The notes under the pieces: generated by a model
Database searches by the model: none
What the model was told of the DNA's origin: nothing
The model's input: the letters and a program-made list of their open reading frames with translations, nothing else
Shown here: positions 50,817 through 58,261 of the stretch, one piece after another
How the letters are laid out: each line of letters begins with the position of its first letter
How positions within the stretch are numbered: the stretch's first letter is position 1
Translations under genes and position numbers: made by a program
From: Clavibacter michiganensis
GTDB taxonomy: Bacteria; Actinomycetota; Actinomycetes; Actinomycetales; Microbacteriaceae
Length of the DNA stretch: 64,000 nucleotides
Reading direction: 5' to 3'
Assembly (NCBI RefSeq): GCF_016907085.1
Contig: NZ_JAFBBJ010000001.1
Location: 2,418,001-2,482,000 of the forward strand

Positions 50817-51095
50817 ATGTCGGAAGAGAAGCCCCCCGCCGAGACCACCCACGGCCCGGCCCGCCTGCGCGCCATCCGCGTGATGACCGCCGTCTTCGTC
50901 GCCCTGCTCGTGCTGATGCTCGCGCTCGGCACCGTGCTCGTCCTGCTGCAGGTCGTCGGCCTCGTGATCGTCGACGGCGGCCTGATCACCGGCGCGTCGG
51001 CCGCGCTCAGCCCCTGGACCTTCGGCGTCGCCGGGGTGCTCGGGATCTGGACGCTCCTGCTCTCCTACGTCCACGGCTGGAAGCCCGCCGACTAG
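50817..51095 (+). CDS. Small membrane protein in the TRAP group
   Basis: 92 aa with two helices (VMTAVFVALLVLMLALGTVLVLLQVVGLVI and WTFGVAGVLGIWTLLLSYVHGW). It takes the place usually held by the DctQ small permease, but is shorter and has half the helices. GAGGAGGAG precedes the ATG. It may be a reduced DctQ; sequence homology is not visible. Confidence 0.6.
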   Translation: MSEEKPPAETTHGPARLRAIRVMTAVFVALLVLMLALGTVLVLLQVVGLVIVDGGLITGASAALSPWTFGVAGVLGIWTLLLSYVHGWKPAD

Positions 51096-51138
51096 GCGGA
51101 CAGGCCCCCGCACCACCCACCGGAAGAAGAGGCACGTC

Positions 51139-51723
51139 ATGTCGGACGCATCGACCCTCGGGCGGCTCGCCGCCCTCCCCGTCGCCAACGTGGGCGACTC
51201 CATGGACCGCCTCGGCGTGGTCGACGCCGGGATCCGCCCCGTCTGGCGCGGCGCCCGCGTCGCCGGCCCCGCCTTCACGGTGGAGGTCGCGGGCGGGGAC
51301 AACGCGGGGATCCACGAGGCCATCGGCCGGCTCCAGCCCGGCGACGTGCTCGTGGTCAACGGCCACGGCCTGCGGGACCGCGCGCTCGTCGGCGAGCTGA
51401 TCGGCGAGCGGCTGCGCTCCGCCGGCTGCGCGGGCATCGTCATCGACGGGGCCCTGCGCGACGTCGACGACCTCGAGGAGATGGGCTTCCCCGCGTTCGC
51501 CCGCGCCGTGACGCCCGCGGGCCCGTACCGCAATGGGCCGTTCCGGATCCAGGTGCCGGTCGCCATCGGGACCGTGGTCGTGATGCCGGGCGACATCGTG
51601 CTCGGCGACGCCGACGGGCTCGCGATCGTGCCCGCCGCGGAGGCCGCAGCGGTCGCCGACCGGGCCGAGGCCAAGCACGCCGACGAGTCCGCCACCCGGG
51701 CCTCGATCATCGCCGCGCGATGA
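51139..51723 (+). CDS. RraA-like protein (HMG aldolase / oxaloacetate decarboxylase family)
   Basis: 194 aa. PVANVGDSMDRLGVVDAGIRP, GDNAGIHEAIGRLQPGDVLVVNGHG and GIVIDGALRDVDDLEEMGFPAFARAVTP (the Arg-Asp metal/substrate motif) match the RraA fold in its enzymatic branch, which splits 4-hydroxy-4-methyl-2-oxoglutarate or decarboxylates oxaloacetate. Context with a carboxylate transporter and a dehydrogenase favours the enzyme role over RNase E inhibition. Confidence 0.84.
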   Translation: MSDASTLGRLAALPVANVGDSMDRLGVVDAGIRPVWRGARVAGPAFTVEVAGGDNAGIHEAIGRLQPGDVLVVNGHGLRDRALVGELIGERLRSAGCAGIVIDGALRDVDDLEEMGFPAFARAVTPAGPYRNGPFRIQVPVAIGTVVVMPGDIVLGDADGLAIVPAAEAAAVADRAEAKHADESATRASIIAAR

Positions 51724-51750
51724 CCCCCGTCGCCTGGGACGATGGGGCAC

Positions 51751-52530
51751 ATGCCAGAAACCCCATCGGACAGCCGCGCCACCCCCGCGGAGACCTCGTC
51801 GTCGACCGTCCGGAGCGTCGACCGGGCGCTGGACCTGCTCGAGCTGCTCGAGCGCGGCGACGGGCCGCTGCGGCTCGTGGAGCTGAGCCGCGGATCCGGC
51901 CTGCAGAACGCGACCGTGCTGCGGATCCTCGGCTCGCTGCAGAACCGCGGCTGGGTGACGGTCGAGCACGGCGAGTACCGCGTGGGCCCGGCGGCCCTCG
52001 GGATCGCGAACGGTTTCCTCACGACCGACCGGCTGAGCTCGACGGCGCGCCCGGTGCTGCAGCAGCTCGCGGACAGCACGCGGCTGACGGCGTCGCTGTA
52101 CGTGCGGATCGGCGAGGAGCGGATCCTCACGGTGCGGGTCGACGGCGAGGACCCGCTGCGGTACCAGCTGCCGCTCGGCCGTCGGCTCCCGCTGCACGTG
52201 GGCGCGGGGAAGAACATCCTCGCGGCGTTCCCGGAGGAGGAGCGCGAGCGGGTGCTCGCCCGGATCGGGAGCACGGACACGGCCGGCGGGGCATCGGTCT
52301 CGGCCGACGATCTGCGCGCGCAGCTCGAGGTGGTGCGCCGGGACGGCTTCCACATCTCGATCGACGAGCGGGAGACGGGCGTCGCCGCGGTGAGCGTCCC
52401 GATCCACGACCGCTCCGGGGAGGTCGTCGCGGCGATCTCGACCTCGGGGCCGTCCGAGACCATCACGCGCGCGCGCCTCGAGGCGCGCGTGCCGGAACTG
52501 CGCCGAGCGGCAGCGGCCGTGGAGCGGTAG
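51751..52530 (+). CDS. IclR-family transcriptional regulator
   Basis: 259 aa. Winged HTH VRSVDRALDLLELLERGDGPLRLVELSRGSGLQNATVLRILGSLQNRGWV (residues 20-70), effector domain with LPLHVGAGKNILAAF, GFHISIDERETGVAAVSVPI and AISTSGP. ATG 51751 or the in-frame 51742; GACGAT upstream may act as a leaderless -10. Embedded between the RraA-like and DUF1932 genes, it very likely controls them through the site at 49340-49354. Confidence 0.88.
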   Translation: MPETPSDSRATPAETSSSTVRSVDRALDLLELLERGDGPLRLVELSRGSGLQNATVLRILGSLQNRGWVTVEHGEYRVGPAALGIANGFLTTDRLSSTARPVLQQLADSTRLTASLYVRIGEERILTVRVDGEDPLRYQLPLGRRLPLHVGAGKNILAAFPEEERERVLARIGSTDTAGGASVSADDLRAQLEVVRRDGFHISIDERETGVAAVSVPIHDRSGEVVAAISTSGPSETITRARLEARVPELRRAAAAVER

Positions 52531-52573
52531 ACGCCGGGTCGCGACGCGCGCCCGGCAGAGGAGGAGACGCACG

Positions 52574-53371
52574 ATGAGGACAGCGTTCATCGGACTCGGG
52601 GAAGCCGGCGCGATCTACGCGGCCGCCGCCGCGGCCCACGGCGACGACGTGTCGGGCTTCGACCCGGCCGCGCCCACCACGCCGGAGGGCGTCACGCGCG
52701 CGGCGACCCTCGCCGAGGCCGTGGAGGGAGCCGACCTCGTGGTCGTGCTCACGGGCGCGGCGCTGAGCGAGCGCATCGCGGCCGACGCCGCGCCGCACCT
52801 CGGCGCGGACGCCGTCTACGCCGACTTCACGACGGCGTCCCCGCAGGTGATGGCCCGCGTGGAGCGGGTCGTCCAGGACGCGGGCGCGCGCTTCGCCGAC
52901 GTCGCGATCCTCGGGCCTGTGCCCGCGAAGGGCGCGCAGACCGAGACGATCGTCAGCGGATCCGCCGCCCGGGACGTCGAGGCGTACCTCGTCTCCCTCG
53001 GCGCGGAGGTGGAGCGGATCGACGGGCCGGCGGGCGAGGCCACCAGCCGCAAGCTCCTCCGCAGCGTGCTGATGAAGAGCCTCGCGGCCGTCGTGGTCGA
53101 GGCGGTCACCGCGGGGCGCGCGGCCGGATGCGAGGACTGGGTGCGCGACCAGATCGCGGGCCAGCTCTCGGGCGACGTGGCCGCGAAGATCGAGCGGTAC
53201 GAGTCCGGCAGCCGCAAGCACGCGGTCCGTCGCGGGCACGAGATGGAGTCGGTGGTCGAGCACCTCGGAGCGCTCGGGGTGCCGGCGGAGATGTCGGAGG
53301 CGTCCGTGCGGTTCCTCGGGCGGCTCGCGGCCGAGGAGCAGCGGGCGCAGGAGCGGACGGGCCGGGCCTAG
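52574..53371 (+). CDS. NAD(P)-dependent beta-hydroxyacid dehydrogenase with DUF1932 domain
   Basis: 265 aa. TAFIGLGEAGAIYA Rossmann motif, DFTTASPQVMARVERVV, AILGPVPAKGAQTETIVSG and the C-terminal DUF1932 helices (ATSRKLLRSVLMKSLAAVVVEAVTA) mark the 6-phosphogluconate/3-hydroxyisobutyrate dehydrogenase clan. GAGGAGGAG upstream. Probably acts on the product of the transporter/RraA module. Confidence 0.85.
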   Translation: MRTAFIGLGEAGAIYAAAAAAHGDDVSGFDPAAPTTPEGVTRAATLAEAVEGADLVVVLTGAALSERIAADAAPHLGADAVYADFTTASPQVMARVERVVQDAGARFADVAILGPVPAKGAQTETIVSGSAARDVEAYLVSLGAEVERIDGPAGEATSRKLLRSVLMKSLAAVVVEAVTAGRAAGCEDWVRDQIAGQLSGDVAAKIERYESGSRKHAVRRGHEMESVVEHLGALGVPAEMSEASVRFLGRLAAEEQRAQERTGRA

Positions 53372-53979
53372 CCCGACCGCGCGCGCCGCAGCAGGGCGAC
53401 GGCGATGGCGAGCGGCTTCATCCACGTCATCTCGCCGAACCGGTAGTCGTCGGCGCGCGCGAGGCGGTCGGCGAGGTCGGGGCGGGCGTGGCGCAGGTAG
53501 GCGCGCGCCTCCTCGGCGTGCACGGGGTCGGAGACGATGCGGATCGTGTCGGCGTCCTCGACCAGCGGGATCGCGTTCGCCACGTTCTCGCGCGTGCTCG
53601 TGCTGGCCTCCTCGAGGACGACCCGGCCCCCGTAGCCGAGCTCGTCGCGGGCGAAGCGGGCGAGGATGCGGGCCTCGGGCTCGTCGCCCATCACGGATCC
53701 GCCGCAGAGGACGAGCGCGGTCGCGTCGGCCCGCGGGTCCATCGAGCGGAGGGCCGCCCGCACGCGGTAGCGGTTGATCCGGTTGGCGCGCGGGCCGGCG
53801 TTGCCGAAGCCGAGGACGACGACCGCCTCGCGGCCCACGGCGCCGTCGGGCCGGCCGGGCGCGCGGCCGAGGCCGCGGGTGCTGGCGAGCCGGTGGATCC
53901 CCTCGCTCGCGAGGAGCACGGCGCCGACCGCGGCGAGGAGCGCGGCCGGCACGCCGACGACGAGCTGGCGGGTGCGCAT
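53368..53979 (-). CDS. YdcF-family (DUF218) protein
   Basis: 203 aa. One N-terminal helix (LVVGVPAALLAAVGAVLLAS), then EAVVVLGFGN, ALVLCGGSVMGDEPEARILARFA, VVLEEASTSTRENVANAIPLVE and IRIVSDPVHAEEARAYLR, the DUF218/ElyC signature linked to envelope biogenesis. TAGCCT ends six bases before the ATG, a leaderless-type promoter. Its stop overlaps the convergent dehydrogenase by 4 bases. Confidence 0.87.
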   Translation of the reverse strand: MRTRQLVVGVPAALLAAVGAVLLASEGIHRLASTRGLGRAPGRPDGAVGREAVVVLGFGNAGPRANRINRYRVRAALRSMDPRADATALVLCGGSVMGDEPEARILARFARDELGYGGRVVLEEASTSTRENVANAIPLVEDADTIRIVSDPVHAEEARAYLRHARPDLADRLARADDYRFGEMTWMKPLAIAVALLRRARSG

Positions 53980-54020
53980 CAGGCCAGGCTACGGGCGCCG
54001 CCCGGCGACCGAGGGGGACG

Positions 54021-54272
54021 TCACGCGGAGCGCGCCGCCTTCACGAACGCGACGACCGCGTTGGCGTGCCCGTGTCCGAGGCCGTGCTCGGACTTCAGCC
54101 ACGCGACGACCTGCATGTGCGGCTCGACGTCGAGGCGGGCGTCGGCGAGGTCGATCCAGCGCTGGACCGGCTGCCCGTAGGTCGACTCGATGCTCGGGAA
54201 GTAGGAGGCGGGACCCTTCGCCTTCTGTCCCTCGGGCGGCGGGGGCGGGGCGACGATGCCGTGCGCGTTCAT
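54021..54272 (-). CDS. DUF4287 domain protein
   Basis: 83 aa. SYFPSIESTYGQPVQRWIDLADARLDVEPHMQVVAWLKSEHGLGHGHANAVVAFVKAAR is the DUF4287 helical domain, common in actinobacteria and of unknown function. TACCGT ends six bases before ATG 54272 with no ribosome site, so leaderless expression is likely. Confidence 0.85.
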   Translation of the reverse strand: MNAHGIVAPPPPPEGQKAKGPASYFPSIESTYGQPVQRWIDLADARLDVEPHMQVVAWLKSEHGLGHGHANAVVAFVKAARSA

Positions 54273-54342
54273 GGTGCGACGGTACCGGCGGCGCACGGCC
54301 GTGGCGAGCCCGGGCCGTGGTTCAATGGTCCGGTCTCCTCAC

Positions 54343-54365
54343 GGGAGGGGCCTCCCTCGGGAGGC
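54343..54365 (+). promoter_or_regulatory. Mutually exclusive hairpins in the crcB leader
   Basis: CTCCC (54352-54356) can pair with GGGAG upstream (54343-54347, 4-base loop) or, as GCCTCCC (54350-54356), with GGGAGGC downstream (54359-54365). A TTCAAT -10-like element lies at 54321-54326. Such a choice is the hallmark of a switching leader; the known fluoride riboswitch consensus is not recognisable. Confidence 0.45.
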
Positions 54366-54462
54366 ACGGCGGTGGGGCTCGCCGTACCCGAACCTCGACA
54401 TCCTCGTCGACGACAGTCCCTGTCTCTTCGGCATCGCCATGCCATCCGAGATGGGAGACCCC

Positions 54463-55002
54463 ATGACCGACCACCCGCAGCCCGACGACGGCGCGACCGG
54501 CGACGGCACGCCCTTCGACGGCCTGCCCCTCGACAGCGACATCGAGGTCGACGACGACCCGGGCCGCCCGGTCCACCTCCGCTGGTCGTCCCTCGGCCTC
54601 GTCGCGCTCGGCGGCGCCGTGGGAACGGGGATCCGGGAGGCGCTCGCGCTCACCTGGCCCGCGCCCGCCGGGGGCATCCCCGTGACGATCCTCCTCATCA
54701 ACGTGGTCGGCGCCTTCGTGCTCGGCGCCCTGCTCGAGGCGCTCGTCCGCCGCGGGCCCGACGAGGGCCGGCGCCGCGCGATCCGCCTGCTGGTCGGCAC
54801 GGGCGTGCTCGGCGGCTTCACCACCTACAGCTCGCTCGCGACCGACGCGGCGTCGCTCACCGGATCCGCGCTCGGCACGGCGCTCGCGTACGCGGGGCTC
54901 TCGCTCGTGGTCGGCGCCGCGGCGTCCGTCGCCGGGATCGCCACGGGCGCCGCGATCCACCGCCGCACGGCGGCCGGCCGCGCGACGGGAGCGGCGTCGT
55001 GA
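54463..55002 (+). CDS. crcB: Fluoride channel CrcB/Fluc, first subunit
   Basis: 179 aa: an acidic 45-residue N-terminal extension (PDDGATGDGTPFDGLPLDSD) ahead of a standard four-helix Fluc core with GGAVGTGIREALAL, ILLINVVGAFVLGALLEAL (the pore Asn) and VGTGVLGGFTTYSSLATDA (central Na+ site, polar track FTTYS). GGGAG precedes the ATG. Fluc channels are dual-topology dimers that export F-; the GTGA overlap with a second crcB implies a heterodimer. Confidence 0.9.
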   Translation: MTDHPQPDDGATGDGTPFDGLPLDSDIEVDDDPGRPVHLRWSSLGLVALGGAVGTGIREALALTWPAPAGGIPVTILLINVVGAFVLGALLEALVRRGPDEGRRRAIRLLVGTGVLGGFTTYSSLATDAASLTGSALGTALAYAGLSLVVGAAASVAGIATGAAIHRRTAAGRATGAAS

Positions 55003-55379
55003 CCGGGCCCCTGGTGTTCGCGCTCATCTGCGTGGCCGGCGGCGTCGGATCCGCCCTCCGCCTGCTGCTCGACGGCGTCATCCGCGGCCGCCTCGGCGCG
55101 GCGTACCCGTGGGGCACGACCGTCATCAACGTCACGGGATCCCTCGGCCTCGGCCTCCTCACGGGTGCCGCTGCGCAGGCGGGCCTCCCGCACGACCTGC
55201 TCCTGATCCTCGGCGGCGGGCTGATGGGCGGCTACACGACCTTCAGCACCGCGAGCCTCGAGACCGTGCGGCTCGCGCAGGCGGGCCGTGTGGGTGCCGC
55301 GCTCGCGAACGGCGTGGGGATGCTCGTCGTGTGCGTCGCGGCGGCCGGCCTGGGGATCGCGGTGGGCCAGGCGCTGTGA
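54999..55379 (+). CDS. crcB: Fluoride channel CrcB/Fluc, second subunit
   Basis: 126 aa. VAGGVGSALRLLLDGVI, YPWGTTVINVTGSLGLGLLTG (pore Asn) and LGGGLMGGYTTFSTASLETVRL (YTTFS track) are intact. GTG 54999 overlaps the first crcB stop, and its own stop overlaps the start of the downstream acetyltransferase remnant (GTGA), so the three were one operon. Confidence 0.92.
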   Translation: MTGPLVFALICVAGGVGSALRLLLDGVIRGRLGAAYPWGTTVINVTGSLGLGLLTGAAAQAGLPHDLLLILGGGLMGGYTTFSTASLETVRLAQAGRVGAALANGVGMLVVCVAAAGLGIAVGQAL

Positions 55380-55852
55380 CGGCCCTGGCGTCCGTCGCCG
55401 CCGCGGACGTCCCGGCGCTGCAGGCGTTCCTCGCCGCGGCCGACCTCACGGTCACCGGGCTCGACGACCCGGGTGTGCGGCTCTGGATCCATCGCGACGC
55501 CCACGGCCGCATCACCGGCAGCACGGGCTTCGAGCTCAGCGCGGACGGGCGGTACGCGCTGATCCGCAGCGTCGCGGTGGATCCCGCCCTGCGGTCCGCG
55601 GGGCTCGGCTCGACGCTCGCCCGGCACGCGCTCGCCGAGGCGGCCGCCGCTGGTGCGGAGCGCGCCTGGCTGTTCTCGCGGAGGTCGGGTCCGTTCTGAC
55701 GCGGCCTCGGCTTCCAGGAGGCGGACCGCGACGCGCTCGCCGCCGCGCTGCCTGAGGCCCGCCAGGTCGTCGCGTTCCGCGCGAGCGGCCAGCTGGCGCG
55801 CGAGGTCGCGTGGTCGCGGGCGCTGGGGGCGGCTGCGGACGTGCCCGCCTAG
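55376..55852 (+). pseudogene. ArsN2-like GNAT acetyltransferase broken by an in-frame TGA
   Basis: From GTG 55376 the frame reads VTALASVAAADVPALQAFL..., with the acetyl-CoA motif SVAVDPALRSAGLGSTLARHAL, to SRRSGPF at codon 107, then TGA at 55697-55699. The same frame continues RGLGFQEADRDALAAALPEA to TAG at 55850. In this family the position is normally an aromatic residue (PFW.GLGF), so TGG to TGA is the simplest change. A 107-aa truncated product lacking the last strand would be inactive. Readthrough or a sequencing error are alternatives. Confidence 0.8.
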
Positions 55853-55861
55853 GCTCGGCGG

Positions 55862-56449
55862 ATGAGCAGCGCGGAGACCCAGCCCGACCCGGAGCTCGTC
55901 TGGACCACGACCGGCCGCCGCGACCTCCACCGCGGCCGCGTCGTCCTCGTCGAGCACGACGTGCAGCTGCCCGACGGATCCGCGTCGCGCTACGAGGTCG
56001 ACGAGAGCGTGCCCTTCGCGGTCGCGACCCTCGTGATCGACGGCGACGCCGTGATCCTGTCGCGCCAGTACCGGCACCCGCTCGGGCGCTGGATCCTCGA
56101 CCTCCCCGGCGGCGCCGGCGACGCCTCCGAGCAGCCCGCCGACGCCGCCCGCCGCGAGCTCGAGGAGGAGCTCGGCCTGGTCGCGCCCGGCCTCGTGCCG
56201 CTGCGCACCTACGCCGTCAACCCCGGCCGCGCATCCTGGCTCGTGCACGTCTTCGCCTGCACGACCCCGACCACCGCGGGCGTCGCCGATCGCTCCGACC
56301 CGTCCGAGCAGGTGCGCCTCGTCCGCATGCCGGTCGCGGAGCTCGACGCGCTCATCGCCGCGGGCGGCATCGAGGACCCGACCCTCCTGATCGCCCGCGC
56401 GGCCGCCGCGGAGCAGGGGCTGCTGCCGCCGGTCGGGGCGCCGCGCTAG
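55862..56449 (+). CDS. NUDIX hydrolase (ADP-ribose pyrophosphatase-like)
   Basis: 195 aa. The Nudix box spans GGAGDASEQPADAARRELEEELGL with GxxxxxE...REL.EE.G intact, preceded by VILSRQYRHPLGRWILDLPGG, the arrangement in ADP-ribose pyrophosphatases. Hydrolyses a nucleoside diphosphate linked to X. TAGGCT ends six bases before the ATG and overlaps the acetyltransferase remnant's last stop codon, a leaderless-type promoter. Confidence 0.9.
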   Translation: MSSAETQPDPELVWTTTGRRDLHRGRVVLVEHDVQLPDGSASRYEVDESVPFAVATLVIDGDAVILSRQYRHPLGRWILDLPGGAGDASEQPADAARRELEEELGLVAPGLVPLRTYAVNPGRASWLVHVFACTTPTTAGVADRSDPSEQVRLVRMPVAELDALIAAGGIEDPTLLIARAAAAEQGLLPPVGAPR

Positions 56450-56480
56450 CGCGACACGTCAGGCCGCGCGCCCCGCGCGC

Positions 56481-56921
56481 TCACCCCATCGCGACGACGC
56501 ACGCCGCGAGGAAGCCGACCTGCGCGATCGTCCGCAGCGGCAGGGGCGTCGTCGGGGCGTCGGGGTGGTGGCAGCCGCGGGCCGCGCGCACGTTCGCCGG
56601 GAAGACGGAGACGAGGAGGATCGCCAGGCCGATCGCGGCGGGGATGCGGAGGGCGGGGATAAGCAGCCCGACCGCTCCCGCGATCTCGAGCACGCCCGTG
56701 ACGGTGACGATGAGCTCCGGCCGCGGCAGCGACGGCGGCACGATCGACACGAGCCCGGACCGACGCGGTTCCCGGAAGTGGGCGCTGGCGCCGAGCGCGA
56801 ACGCCGCCGCGAGGCCCACCGCGACGGAGGCCGGCCATCCGTCCAGGTAGGGCACGGGGACGGCGATCCCCACGAGCCGCGCCTCGAGGGCGACGACGAT
56901 CAGGGCGACGAACGGGATCAT
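56481..56921 (-). CDS. DoxX-family membrane protein
   Basis: 146 aa with four helices (IPFVALIVVALEARLVGI, ASVAVGLAAAFALGASAHF, LIVTVTGVLEIAGAVGLLIP, AAIGLAILLVSVFPANVRAA). The Glu in GVLEIAG and the VFPANV motif are typical of DoxX proteins, which associate with thiol/redox enzymes. ATG 56921 has GGAG upstream. It is divergent from a TetR gene; the palindrome between them lies 12 bases upstream of this start. Confidence 0.83.
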   Translation of the reverse strand: MIPFVALIVVALEARLVGIAVPVPYLDGWPASVAVGLAAAFALGASAHFREPRRSGLVSIVPPSLPRPELIVTVTGVLEIAGAVGLLIPALRIPAAIGLAILLVSVFPANVRAARGCHHPDAPTTPLPLRTIAQVGFLAACVVAMG

Positions 56922-56932
56922 GGGTCTCCAGC

Positions 56933-56951
56933 ATCTTGACGGCGTCAAGAT
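56933..56951. promoter_or_regulatory. TetR operator between DoxX and TetR genes
   Basis: ATCTTGACGGCGTCAAGAT: perfect 8-bp arms, 3-base centre. It contains CTTGAC, so it may overlap the -35 region of one or both divergent promoters. Confidence 0.8.
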
Positions 56952-57004
56952 CTTGCCGGGGCGGGCCGGTCTTGTCAAAGTCGACGTGCGCGTACCGTGA
57001 TCGC

Positions 57005-57553
57005 ATGGCCTACCACCACGGCGATCTCCGCTCCGCCCTGCTCCGCGAGGCCGCCGAGATCGTCGCCGCCGACGGGCCGGACGCGGTGACCCTCCGCGAG
57101 CTCGCCCGCCGCGTCGGCGTCTCGCACGCGGCGCCCGCGCACCACTTCCGCGACCGCCGCGGCCTCATGACGGCGCTCGCGTCCGAGGGCTTCCGCCAGC
57201 TCGGCGACGTCCTCCGCCAGGCGCCCGACTTCCTCGCCGCCGCCGAGGCGTACGTGCGCTTCGCGACCGGACCCGGCCGCGGGCACTACGCCGTGATGTT
57301 CGACCCGTCGCGCATCGACCCGGCGGATCCCGCGCTCGTCGCCGCGCGCGCCGCGACCGACCAGGTGCTGCTCGCGGGCGTCGCCACGGTCGAGCCGCGC
57401 ACGCCGGATTCCCCGCTCGCCGCGTTCGCGCTCGTGCACGGGCTCGTGATGCTGCACGCGTCCGGCGCGCTCGAGCGCAGCTACGCGGGCGAGGATCCGG
57501 TCGACCTCACGCGCCGCATCGCGCAGGTGCTGTTCTCGTTCCCGGAGGGCTGA
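57005..57553 (+). CDS. TetR-family transcriptional regulator
   Basis: 182 aa. HTH HGDLRSALLREAAEIVAADGPDAVTLRELARRVGVSHAAPAHHFRDRRGLM, then a TetR_C helical domain. ATG 57005 rather than the earlier in-frame 56936, because TACCGT ends exactly six bases before it and the DNA-binding domain starts at once. The 56933-56951 palindrome indicates control of itself and of DoxX. Confidence 0.88.
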   Translation: MAYHHGDLRSALLREAAEIVAADGPDAVTLRELARRVGVSHAAPAHHFRDRRGLMTALASEGFRQLGDVLRQAPDFLAAAEAYVRFATGPGRGHYAVMFDPSRIDPADPALVAARAATDQVLLAGVATVEPRTPDSPLAAFALVHGLVMLHASGALERSYAGEDPVDLTRRIAQVLFSFPEG

Positions 57554-57587
57554 CCCGCCCGATCCCGCGCGGCGCGGGACTCTTCAC

Positions 57588-57601
57588 CAGACGTTCGTCT
57601 G
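57588..57601. promoter_or_regulatory. Palindrome upstream of the secreted-protein gene
   Basis: CAGACGTTCGTCTG: 6-bp arms around TT, about 40 bases upstream of a TACCGT -10-like hexamer (57631-57636). The AGACGnnCGTCT form resembles TetR-type sites but differs from the neighbouring TetR operator. Confidence 0.5.
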
Positions 57602-57683
57602 ACGTACCGATCCGCCTCCGGTCCCGGTCCTACCGTCGTCCCGCGGGTCGCCGCCTGCATCCCCCACCCGATCGGAGAACCCC

Positions 57684-58184
57684 GTGCACGCTCGCACCAC
57701 CGCTCCCCGTCCGCGCCGCACCCGCGTGGCCCTCGCCGCCCTCGCCATCGCGGGCTCCGCCCTCGTCGGCGTCGGCACGGCACCCGCCTCCGCCGCCCCG
57801 GCGTCCTCGACGACCACCGCGGTCGCCCCCGTCGGCGACCCGGTCGCCGCATCCGACGCCTACGTGCGCCGGCAGACCGTGCGCTTCTCCGCGCACATGC
57901 AGCGGTACGGCGACGTCGTCGTGTCGATCCTCGTGCGGGGGCCGAACCCCGGGAACGGCGCACCCGGCTGGTCGCGCTGCGTCGACCTGCCGCAGTCCGG
58001 CCTCCCCATCTGGACGGAGATCGGCGTCGACCTGCTCGCGAACGCGCGCTACACCGTGTCGTCCTACAGCGACTTCGCCTGCTCGCGCGGCGCGAACTAC
58101 CGCTGGACGACGGGCACGGTCGACACGCGGTTCACGCACTGGATCGTGTACCCGATCCGCTCGCCCAAGTGGACCCTGCGCTAG
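57684..58184 (+). CDS. Secreted protein of unknown function
   Basis: 166 aa from GTG 57684. Signal peptide with Arg-rich n-region (RPRRTRVALAALAIAGSALV) and cleavage near ASA (37). The mature part of about 129 aa is beta-rich and aromatic, with Cys99 and Cys133 likely bonded (WSRCVDLP, DFACSRG). No enzyme motif is seen. It ends at a strong bidirectional terminator, and a palindrome precedes its promoter. Confidence 0.7.
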   Translation: MHARTTAPRPRRTRVALAALAIAGSALVGVGTAPASAAPASSTTTAVAPVGDPVAASDAYVRRQTVRFSAHMQRYGDVVVSILVRGPNPGNGAPGWSRCVDLPQSGLPIWTEIGVDLLANARYTVSSYSDFACSRGANYRWTTGTVDTRFTHWIVYPIRSPKWTLR

Positions 58185-58201
58185 CCGCCCACCGAGCCAG
58201 C

Positions 58202-58234
58202 CCGACGCCCCCGATGCCGCATCGGGGGCGTCGG
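58202..58234. terminator. Bidirectional terminator
   Basis: CCGACGCCCCCGATG and CATCGGGGGCGTCGG are perfect 15-bp arms with a CCG loop, placed between convergent genes ending at 58184 and 58262. Confidence 0.85.
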
Positions 58235-58261
58235 CGCGTCCGGGCCGGCGTCGCGAGCGAC

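Noticed and set aside
54321..54462. Canonical fluoride riboswitch before crcB
   Set aside because: The conserved GGNGAUGG start and CUGAUG-type core are not identifiable on the plus strand, so only an unspecified switch-like leader is claimed.
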